Assembly: GCA_045628725.1 (NCBI GenBank)
Contig: JAZQPT010000048.1
Span: forward strand, 1 to 28,532
Source of the DNA: JACQGD01 sp045628725
GTDB taxonomy: Bacteria; Patescibacteriota; Saccharimonadia; Saccharimonadales; Saccharimonadaceae
Direction of reading: 5' to 3'
DNA: 28,532 nt
The notes below the pieces were generated by a model. That model saw only the letters and a list, made by a program, of their open reading frames with translations. It made no database searches and was not told the DNA's origin. Within the stretch, counting starts at the first letter, position 1. Every line of letters starts with the position of its first letter. This document shows, piece by piece, positions 22,159 through 27,824 of this stretch. The position numbers and the translations under genes are program-made.

Positions 22159-23970
22159 CTAAAGACCTTTTATATGCTCAGCTAGTTGGTCCAGGGCAAC
22201 TTTCTGTTCACCAGCTTGGGTACGTACGCTAACCTCTCTGGTGTCTTTGTCTTTTGGACCAATAATTAACTGTACTGGAATCTTCATACCCGTTGCTTCA
22301 CGAATCTTTTTACCTAAACTCTCGTTTCTGCTATCAACCGTTACGCGAAGTTCGTTGTAGCGAACAGGAGTCATTAATACAACGTTGTTTAAAATATCTT
22401 TTACCTCTGCTACGTAGTCTAAAACAGTATCATTTATCGTAAGGATACGTATTTGCTCTGGCGCAACCCATAGTGGGAACCACCCTGCCGTATGTTCGAT
22501 AAATACACTCATAAAGCGCTCGATTGAACCAAGTAATGCACAGTGGATCATTACCGGTGCTTGAGAATTACTTTCAGCATCAGTATACTGCAATCCAAAA
22601 CGACCAGGTTGAACGAAATCAAGCTGTGCCGTTGCAAGCTGATGCTCCCGGCCAATCGCGTCCGTCGCCATAAAATCGATCTTCGGACCATAGAACGCCG
22701 CTTCCCCCTCTTGCTCAAAGTATTCAAGCTCATTGGCAATGACTGCACTCTTTAACTGCATCTGAGCAGTATTCCACAATGCAGTGTCGCCGAGGTAGCT
22801 ATCACTCTCATCTCTGTAACTTAAGCGTACACGAAGCTTCATTCCCAATACTCCGTACAGCTCCTTGACGCTCGCCAAAAGACCATTTATCTCTGCTTCA
22901 ATCTGATCCTCACGACAAAATACGTGACTATCGTCCTGAGTTAATGAACGTACACGGTTCAGTCCGCCTAACTCACCCGTCTTTTCGTCTCTGTAATCAG
23001 TTGTCGTCTCAAGATAGCGAACTGGCATATCCTTATAACTTCGCGGCTTACTAGCAAATATCTGCGTATGATGTGGGCAGTTCATAGGCTTAAGAGCCAT
23101 CTTATCGTCAGTTTCTTGACTCGTAACCAAGAACAGCTCATCGCCAAATTTGTCCCAATGCCCAGAAGCTTCATAGAGTGCAGTCTTGGTTATGTGCGGA
23201 GTCCATACCTTCTCGAATCCGCGCGCCTGCCTAAGTTGATTTGAATACTGCGCAAGCACATCTCGTAGAACCGTCCCTCGTGGAGTAAACATAGGTAGTC
23301 CCACTCCGACTAGCTGTGACGTCGTGTAGAGATCGAGTTCTTTGCCCAGCTTACGGTGATCGCGTAGTTTTGCTTGCTCAAGATTCTCTAGGTGTTGATC
23401 AAGTTCTTCCTGAGTAGCGAAAGCTACCCCGTATAGCCGCTGCATTTGTGGATTTTTTTCATTGCCACGCCAGTACGCACCTGCAACGCGCAGTAGTTTA
23501 AACGCACCTACATCTTTGGTATTCGCAACATGTGGACCACGACAAAGATCAGTAAACTTACCGTTTTTATAAAATGAGACAGTTTCGACAGCCGCGTCGC
23601 CGTCAGCCGCGAGTCCTAGTTCTGCAGAGTCCAGATCTTTCGCGATCGTCGTACCACTTCGCTTCAGGTCATTAAGTAGCTCCTCTTTGTACGGTTGGTT
23701 GCTGTCTTTTGCCCATATAATTGCCTCGTCGATCGGTAGTTCAAACCGCTCAAAATCATCTCCATATTCAATAATTCCGCGCATTGTCTTTTCGATCTTT
23801 GCAAAATTAGCTTCAGATATCTTCTTCTCGCCAAGATCAATATCATAATAAAATCCGCTATCTACCACGGGGCCAACGCCAAATTTAGCCTCTGGCCATA
23901 GGCGTTGTACTGCCGCTGCAGTGATGTGAGCTAGGCTGTGTCGCATAGCGTGTAATTGTTCGTCGTTCAT
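22159..23970 (-). CDS. thrS: Threonyl-tRNA synthetase lacking the TGS domain
   Basis: Charges tRNA-Thr. The protein has 603 residues. It begins directly with the N2 editing domain (MRHSLAHITAAAVQRL, HxxxH motif; DLCRGPHVANT near residue 144) and lacks the N-terminal TGS (N1) domain, which in E. coli adds about 60 residues. The class II core has MNCPHHTQIF near residue 297 with a zinc-ligand Cys, motif 2 YRDEKTGELGGLNRVR, TQDDSHVFC, and motif 3 IHCALLGSIERF. The C-terminal anticodon domain ends in VSVRTQAGEQKV. The ATG has AGAGGT 7 nt upstream. A T-box leader precedes it, so expression should rise when uncharged tRNA-Thr accumulates. Confidence 0.95.
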   Translation of the reverse strand: MNDEQLHAMRHSLAHITAAAVQRLWPEAKFGVGPVVDSGFYYDIDLGEKKISEANFAKIEKTMRGIIEYGDDFERFELPIDEAIIWAKDSNQPYKEELLNDLKRSGTTIAKDLDSAELGLAADGDAAVETVSFYKNGKFTDLCRGPHVANTKDVGAFKLLRVAGAYWRGNEKNPQMQRLYGVAFATQEELDQHLENLEQAKLRDHRKLGKELDLYTTSQLVGVGLPMFTPRGTVLRDVLAQYSNQLRQARGFEKVWTPHITKTALYEASGHWDKFGDELFLVTSQETDDKMALKPMNCPHHTQIFASKPRSYKDMPVRYLETTTDYRDEKTGELGGLNRVRSLTQDDSHVFCREDQIEAEINGLLASVKELYGVLGMKLRVRLSYRDESDSYLGDTALWNTAQMQLKSAVIANELEYFEQEGEAAFYGPKIDFMATDAIGREHQLATAQLDFVQPGRFGLQYTDAESNSQAPVMIHCALLGSIERFMSVFIEHTAGWFPLWVAPEQIRILTINDTVLDYVAEVKDILNNVVLMTPVRYNELRVTVDSRNESLGKKIREATGMKIPVQLIIGPKDKDTREVSVRTQAGEQKVALDQLAEHIKGL

Positions 23971-23993
23971 ATAGTTACCTCTGTTATGTTGTT

Positions 23994-24168
23994 AAAATAA
24001 AAACATGCGATCTGTAGATTTAATTACATTAAATCCATTTATCGCATGTCTCGGGCCTAGTCAATTGACTGATCAGGCGGTTCCACCGGACTTTTACTTA
24101 TGAGATGACGTTGCGCACATCATCACTCCCCACGAAGCTCAGCGGGCGGTTACTCCGCGTCATTGCTT
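23994..24168 (-). promoter_or_regulatory. Threonine T-box riboswitch with terminator, compact Stem I
   Basis: On the minus strand GGTGGAACCGCC (24088-24077) contains the 7-nt antiterminator bulge UGGAACC. Flanking pairs are GTC/GAC and CGG/CCG below, and GCCT/AGGC and GTC/GAC above. The competing terminator pairs ACATGCGAT (24049-24041) with ATCGCATGT (24011-24003), encloses an 8-bp inner stem, and is followed by TTTTTATTTT. Stem I (ATGACG 24163-24158 with CGTCAT 24110-24105) spans only about 59 nt; part of it can also form a local hairpin (24124-24104). ACC at GTAACCGCC is a possible specifier. UGGA fits the UCCA end of the tRNA-Thr at 27460-27535. Confidence 0.85.
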
Positions 24169-24174
24169 ATTCCT

Positions 24175-24203
24175 ATAGTATATAATCACCTCGGTTATTG
24201 CAA
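24175..24203 (-). promoter_or_regulatory. thrS operon promoter
   Basis: TTGCAA (24203-24198), 17 nt, TACTAT (24180-24175) on the minus strand; start near 24168, just before Stem I of the T-box. The TTGCAA is self-complementary and is also used by the divergent tRNA-Val promoter. Confidence 0.7.
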
Positions 24204-24226
24204 GGTTCGCCCCTATCTGATACTAT
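24198..24226 (+). promoter_or_regulatory. tRNA-Val promoter sharing its -35
   Basis: The same TTGCAA (24198-24203) is followed after 17 nt by TACTAT (24221-24226) on the plus strand; the start near 24233 is 5 nt before the tRNA. Confidence 0.65.
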
Positions 24227-24237
24227 TAGTTGGCTGA

Positions 24238-24314
24238 GGGCGATTAGCTCAGCTGGCTAGAGCACCACATTGACGTTGTGGGGGTCAGAGGTTCAAATCC
24301 TCTATCGCCCACCA
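24238..24314 (+). tRNA. tRNA-Val (anticodon GAC)
   Basis: A complete cloverleaf: acceptor GGGCGAT/ATCGCCC, anticodon stem CCACA/TGTGG with loop TTGACGT (anticodon GAC), T-arm AGAGG-TTCAAAT-CCTCT, discriminator A and encoded CCA. Confidence 0.97.
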
Positions 24315-24324
24315 AGATATTATA

Positions 24325-24352
24325 ATAGACGACCAAACGGTCGTCTATTTTT
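24325..24352 (+). terminator. tRNA-Val terminator
   Basis: ATAGACGACC and GGTCGTCTAT form a perfect 10-bp stem with an AAAC loop, followed by a T-run. Confidence 0.92.
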
Positions 24353-24529
24353 ATTCCTAACCAAACAGACCGTATAGCCTTCTCCATCAGAATCGGCGGC
24401 AATCATACCGTGATACCGTTGAGTCATGTAGCTCATAAAATTACACCTGGATTTTTCAAAAAGTAACGAATGCATATATCGCATATTCAAATGATGTAAC
24501 TTTTAACCAGGTCACGTATAGCGACGAAA
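24353..24529. other. Intergenic stretch without a supported gene
   Basis: AT-rich sequence between the tRNA-Val terminator and the DnaA-box cluster. It contains an imperfect inverted repeat (AAAAGTAAC near 24460 and GTAACTTTT near 24496) and a 38-codon minus-strand frame that I did not accept as a gene. Confidence 0.5.
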
Positions 24530-24625
24530 CTATCCACTGATTTATGATAAGTTTTCCACATAGAATAAACGGCCAACATCCCCTGATTATCCACCTCGTG
24601 ATATGTTGTAGGTCAACACGTTGTA

Positions 24626-24654
24626 TTGACAAAAGATCGTGCTTATGCTAGTAT
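24626..24654 (+). promoter_or_regulatory. Promoter of the leaderless 44-codon gene
   Basis: Perfect TTGACA (24626-24631), 17 nt, TAGTAT (24649-24654) with TGC before the -10. The expected +1 is 24661, the A of the ATG. Confidence 0.8.
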
Positions 24655-24660
24655 ATAAGT

Positions 24661-24795
24661 ATGGCTACAAACCACACAGACAAAGCAATTACAAAGAAAC
24701 CGTCCGCACTTGCAAAGTTTAATATATCTTTCGAGTACGATCGCACTTGGATCGAAGCTAAAAACTCAGTCCAAATGCGACCTAGTAAAAAGTAA
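24661..24795 (+). CDS. Small basic leaderless protein of unknown function (44 residues)
   Basis: A 44-residue, Lys-rich protein starting MATNHTDKAITKKPSALAKF and ending MRPSKK, with a central aromatic/acidic part (NISFEYDRTWIEAKN). I do not recognise it. Support for a real gene: a near-perfect promoter whose predicted start is the first base of the ATG, a stop codon followed 28 nt later by a perfect 12-bp terminator, and no other reading for the transcript. There is no membrane segment or signal peptide. It lies inside the DnaA-box cluster, so it could be linked to replication, but that is position only. A small RNA with an incidental frame is the alternative. Confidence 0.65.
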   Translation: MATNHTDKAITKKPSALAKFNISFEYDRTWIEAKNSVQMRPSKK

Positions 24796-24823
24796 TCGTA
24801 ACGTTACGTATCAATGGCCTACA

Positions 24824-24854
24824 AATACTACCTCTCCTAGAGGTAGTATTTTTT
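24824..24854 (+). terminator. Terminator of the 44-codon gene
   Basis: AATACTACCTCT and AGAGGTAGTATT form a perfect 12-bp stem with a CCT loop, followed by TTTT. The T-run merges into an exact DnaA box. Confidence 0.9.
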
Positions 24855-24916
24855 ATCCACACGATTCCTGCGGTTATCCACTAGCATTTTTAATAGCTGT
24901 ATGACAATATATAGAC

Positions 24917-25372
24917 ATGATATGCATAAATTCATTAAATGAAGATACGAAAGTCGTAAACTCTCGCGCAGGCAAGAAAAGCCCCGTCGTATGGCGGCGG
25001 CGTAAAAGTATCGTGTCGGGCGTAACGTTTACCACCTATGAACGGCCTGCTCTGGCCGAGAATACTTCAATCGCACGTGCCGACAAGAGTATGGATACAT
25101 TTAATCTTGGCAGACTTATTCTAAGCATTGCGGCCTCTTTTTCACATAATACCCATGCAGCGCGCTATGACAGCCTATGGTTAGCGCAGACAGTCGAAGA
25201 TAGCCTGTCGATGCAACAGGGTGATGTTATCACTCCTAATGACATCTTACAGACCACCTACCATACATTGAAGCGCTTTGACGAGCTAGCTGCCATGCAA
25301 TATGCCGCAAAGCATCATATGATCACCGGCATACGGCGCCGGGGGCGCCCCTCTACTACGGACGGCGTTTAA
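24917..25372 (+). CDS. NrdR-like ATP-cone protein with lost zinc ribbon
   Basis: A 151-residue protein collinear with NrdR, the repressor of ribonucleotide reductase genes. NEDTKVVNSR (8-17), WRRRKS (26-31) and GVTFTTYER (35-43) match the NrdR N-terminal zinc ribbon position by position, but of the cysteines expected at 3, 6, 31 and 34 only Cys3 remains; 6, 31 and 34 are Ser. The rest (about 50-136) looks like an ATP-cone: FNLGRLILSIAASF, a TVEDSL helix, ITPNDILQTTYHTL and FDELAAMQYAAKHH. The C-terminus is basic (RRRGRPS). Nucleotide sensing is plausible; zinc-dependent DNA binding is not. It converges with the glycosyltransferase gene, overlapping by 17 nt. Confidence 0.75.
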   Translation: MICINSLNEDTKVVNSRAGKKSPVVWRRRKSIVSGVTFTTYERPALAENTSIARADKSMDTFNLGRLILSIAASFSHNTHAARYDSLWLAQTVEDSLSMQQGDVITPNDILQTTYHTLKRFDELAAMQYAAKHHMITGIRRRGRPSTTDGV

Positions 25373-27035
25373 ATACAGATGGCCATCGTCGCTTGCGTGT
25401 AGGTTTTGCCGAAGCAATAGAGCCAGCCGTAGCCTTCTCGGTTACGTCAAATTTATCAAAGTAGCGCCCAATCAGTAGGGCTGTTTGCGAGGTAAACGCA
25501 GATGCAGAACTATAAACAATCGCATTAACCGGCATTAAAACCCACTGCGCCAACATAAGTACATTACGCCGACGCTTGTACCGCGCAGGACGAGGTGGTA
25601 GCATTTTGAACGTTAAGAACACGGTGATAAAGATACCGATGAGCGCAACACGCTGAACGGCGCTAATGACATCAGGCAGCTGATGTGCAGCCAAGCTATG
25701 AATAGAGTCGGAGTTAAGAAATAACGGCACCCACCCACCAAAAGCGACAAGTATAGCGACGCTCGCCAGGGTGACATGACTATCTGTCAAACGTACAAGT
25801 CGAGCAAACCCAGACCAAAACGGCACTACTCTATGACGAGTAAACACACGCGTTGCCACGTAAGGGACATCTGACGCGCCGTACGCCCAGCGGCGCAGCT
25901 GGATAAACTGAGCCTTTAGTGTGCGTACATAGGTATCAGACAGCACTGCATCTTGATAAATAGGTACCATAATCGGTGTTACGGCGTAATTACCTTTAAA
26001 ATGGAAGTAGCTCCGCCAATACTGGTGTCCGTCTTCGACGATGGTTCTTGTGCTCCAAAAATCCATCTCGACGAGTGCATCCATTGGCTGAGAGTGTGAG
26101 GCAAAGTTTCGCAGCGTATGCGGACGCATAGAACTAATAATATTCCAAAACGAGTTACTCGTCGCAACGACTCTCATGGGTGCAGGAGCATCCCAGATAT
26201 TATTCATAAATAGCGATACAGGCTGATATGATAGGTACTTTCGGTCAAGATGAACAATATATTCGTACGTTACGTAATCAAAATATGTTCGATGAGGTCG
26301 GTTGTCACTATCAAGCGTTGTTACTATAACATCACTATATTCAATATGTTGTTGTTTTAACCACTTTTCTAAAAACCTACCGGCATAGGTGATATTTCCG
26401 CCTTTACCTATTACCTCACCCGGCATGTCTTTAGGGTGTTTTACAAGATGGAATGCTTTAAAGTGCTTACCAAATTTATCTCGGAGAGCCGTCACTGTCG
26501 CCTCTATTGCCGCTCCGCCACGCTCTTCGTAGGCAATGACAATAATCATATGGCTATTGTCGTAGGTGGTATCTAAGACAGACTGTAAAGTCGGCTCAAG
26601 TACTTCGGCAGATTCGTTATATGTCGCAATAATAACGGCATTATATAAATCAGACGGACTAGGATAGATTGATGGATTGGCTTGAATCGTAGCAATATTC
26701 TCTTTGTGCTGCACTTGACCAAAAGAATTACTCGCACGAACAGCCACCTCGCCTCCAGCGATGACAGTACCTAGGTCATTCAGGCGCTTATGCCAATCTA
26801 TTTTCTGTGCATTCGTCAGGTTTCGATGACCTTTGAACGTATGGAACGCAATACCCATCGCTTTTACTAATGTCGTAATAATTATCAGCATCAAATATAT
26901 TGCTGCATAAAGTGGCTCAACCAGAGACAGTACGACAAGAAGTATTATTGCTCCATAACTAAGAAGCGCGGGTACCATTTCAAAAAATCGGTAGAGCGGA
27001 GTGCGTTTTCCAAGGGGGATTTCTAAATCTTGCAT
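25356..27035 (-). CDS. Membrane glycosyltransferase, family GT2
   Basis: A 559-residue processive-type GT2 enzyme. Two membrane helices (about 20-60) precede a cytoplasmic catalytic domain that begins NAVIIATYNESAEVLEPTL near residue 130. DSDN near residue 241 is the metal/UDP motif, EDGHQYWR near residue 333 holds the catalytic acid, and QLRRWAYG near residue 378 is the QxxRW signature. Three or more membrane helices follow (about 415-500) and the tail is strongly basic (KPTRKRRWPSVFKRRP). It probably makes or exports a cell-surface polysaccharide or glycolipid; donor and acceptor are unknown. The small membrane gene lies 6 nt upstream in the same operon. Confidence 0.88.
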   Translation of the reverse strand: MQDLEIPLGKRTPLYRFFEMVPALLSYGAIILLVVLSLVEPLYAAIYLMLIIITTLVKAMGIAFHTFKGHRNLTNAQKIDWHKRLNDLGTVIAGGEVAVRASNSFGQVQHKENIATIQANPSIYPSPSDLYNAVIIATYNESAEVLEPTLQSVLDTTYDNSHMIIVIAYEERGGAAIEATVTALRDKFGKHFKAFHLVKHPKDMPGEVIGKGGNITYAGRFLEKWLKQQHIEYSDVIVTTLDSDNRPHRTYFDYVTYEYIVHLDRKYLSYQPVSLFMNNIWDAPAPMRVVATSNSFWNIISSMRPHTLRNFASHSQPMDALVEMDFWSTRTIVEDGHQYWRSYFHFKGNYAVTPIMVPIYQDAVLSDTYVRTLKAQFIQLRRWAYGASDVPYVATRVFTRHRVVPFWSGFARLVRLTDSHVTLASVAILVAFGGWVPLFLNSDSIHSLAAHQLPDVISAVQRVALIGIFITVFLTFKMLPPRPARYKRRRNVLMLAQWVLMPVNAIVYSSASAFTSQTALLIGRYFDKFDVTEKATAGSIASAKPTRKRRWPSVFKRRP

Positions 27036-27041
27036 AGAGAA

Positions 27042-27419
27042 TTACGTCAGCGACGCCACCTTAAGGACCTGATAAATCGTGGCGGAGGCAAGAATCGCCA
27101 TAACAACACCAAGCCAAGCGAATGGAATAGCTAGTTCTCGACCTTTGTGTCGATAGATTTTGCAGGCAAGTGCACCGTAAATAACCGCATTTAGGATACC
27201 CAGTACTACAAATCCAACAAGATAGTACCATTTATCGCGGTAAAAGTTCGTCGTCCCAAATGCTGTATAGTGCGTCACTACCTGCAGTTCGCTTGGATGA
27301 AGATTAAATGCAACATATATGCTGAATAGAAGACTCGTAATACTGAGTACTATAAGCACCACGATAAAATGGCGGTCCGAGGATATATCTTTTGCTAAGT
27401 GAGTTATTGATGATTTCAT
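27042..27419 (-). CDS. Small membrane protein, partner of the GT2 enzyme
   Basis: A 125-residue protein with three hydrophobic segments (about residues 18-37, 66-84 and 99-118) separated by short charged loops. I do not recognise a family. It is first of a two-gene unit with the GT2 gene 6 nt downstream, which suggests, but does not show, a role in the same envelope pathway. The ATG is at 27419; no strong ribosome site is visible. Confidence 0.7.
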   Translation of the reverse strand: MKSSITHLAKDISSDRHFIVVLIVLSITSLLFSIYVAFNLHPSELQVVTHYTAFGTTNFYRDKWYYLVGFVVLGILNAVIYGALACKIYRHKGRELAIPFAWLGVVMAILASATIYQVLKVASLT

Positions 27420-27459
27420 ATTTTGTAATGTTATTTGCGATCAACCGTTCATATCTGGA

Positions 27460-27535
27460 TGGAGCCGCTGTCCGGAATTGAACCGGAGACCTACGCTTTA
27501 CGAAAGCGCCGCTCTACCATCTGAGCTACAGCGGC
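27460..27535 (-). tRNA. tRNA-Thr (anticodon CGT)
   Basis: Minus-strand cloverleaf: acceptor GCCGCTG/CAGCGGC, D-arm GCTC/GAGC, anticodon stem GCGCT/AGCGT with loop TTCGTAA (anticodon CGT, reads ACG), T-arm CCGG-TTCAATT-CCGG, discriminator T and encoded CCA. The UCCA end is complementary to the UGGA of the thrS T-box. Confidence 0.96.
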
Positions 27536-27551
27536 ATTGTCGCTCAGGATA

Positions 27552-27557
27552 ATTATA
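27552..27557 (-). promoter_or_regulatory. Extended -10 promoter of tRNA-Thr
   Basis: Minus strand TGGTATAAT, with TATAAT at 27557-27552; start about 10 nt before the tRNA. Confidence 0.65.
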
Positions 27558-27593
27558 CCAGTCGAACAGTAAAAATGAAACGGCTCTAAACTG

Positions 27594-27622
27594 TTGCACC
27601 AAGGTAAAAAACCTGCTATCAT
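27594..27622 (+). promoter_or_regulatory. tRNA-Asp promoter
   Basis: TTGCAC (27594-27599), 17 nt, TATCAT (27617-27622) with TGC before the -10; start near 27629, 15 nt before the tRNA. Confidence 0.7.
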
Positions 27623-27643
27623 ACATTAAGCTAATTAGCGCAT

Positions 27644-27721
27644 GGGCTCGTAGTGAAGCTGGCCTATCACGCCTCCCTGTCACGGAGGAGATCGCCGGTT
27701 CGAATCCGGTCGGGCCCGCCA
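27644..27721 (+). tRNA. tRNA-Asp (anticodon GTC)
   Basis: Acceptor GGGCTCG/CGGGCCC (one G-T), anticodon stem CCTCC/GGAGG with loop CTGTCAC (anticodon GTC), T-arm CCGG-TTCGAAT-CCGG, discriminator G and encoded CCA. Confidence 0.97.
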
Positions 27722-27729
27722 GATAAAAC

Positions 27730-27755
27730 AATCACCTAAACAGGTGGTTATTTTA
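27730..27755 (+). terminator. tRNA-Asp terminator
   Basis: AATCACCT and AGGTGGTT (8 bp, one T-G) around AAAC, followed by ATTTTATTTTT. Confidence 0.8.
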
Positions 27756-27788
27756 TTTTTCAGAGGTGTTGCAATATGTTGTTTATGC

Positions 27789-27794
27789 TATAAT
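27789..27794 (+). promoter_or_regulatory. Extended -10 promoter of the secreted-protein gene
   Basis: TGCTATAAT, a consensus extended -10 (TATAAT 27789-27794). The start near 27801 leaves a 24-nt leader containing the small inverted repeat TAAGG-TTAT-CCTTA. Confidence 0.7.
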
Positions 27795-27824
27795 TTACAG
27801 TAAGGTTATCCTTAAAACAAAAAA

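Larger units (their letters stand above)
24530..24882 (+). other. Cluster of DnaA-box-like sites, possible oriC
   Basis: Five sites resembling TTATCCACA, all on the plus strand: CTATCCACT 24530-24538, TTTTCCACA 24552-24560, TTATCCACC 24587-24595, exact TTATCCACA 24853-24861, TTATCCACT 24874-24882. Three lie upstream and two downstream of a 44-codon gene and its AT-rich promoter. The large operons to the left (thrS, rnpB, ssrA, gyrase, 16S) mostly point left, away from here, as expected if replication starts nearby. No dnaA gene is present. Inference from sites and orientation only. Confidence 0.45.

Noticed and set aside
24003..24049. Long inverted repeat that might have been a mobile-element end
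   Set aside because: It is the intrinsic terminator of the thrS T-box: it is followed by a U-run and preceded by the antiterminator.
24320..24436. A 38-codon minus-strand frame with a plausible ribosome site
   Set aside because: Too short and only weakly HicB-like; it ends within the tRNA-Val terminator. Kept as a low-interest observation, not as a gene.
27498..27731. A 77-codon minus-strand frame across tRNA-Thr and tRNA-Asp
   Set aside because: It reads through two tRNA genes; the peptide-like GPTGFEPAISSVTGRRD is the well-known false translation of tRNA genes.
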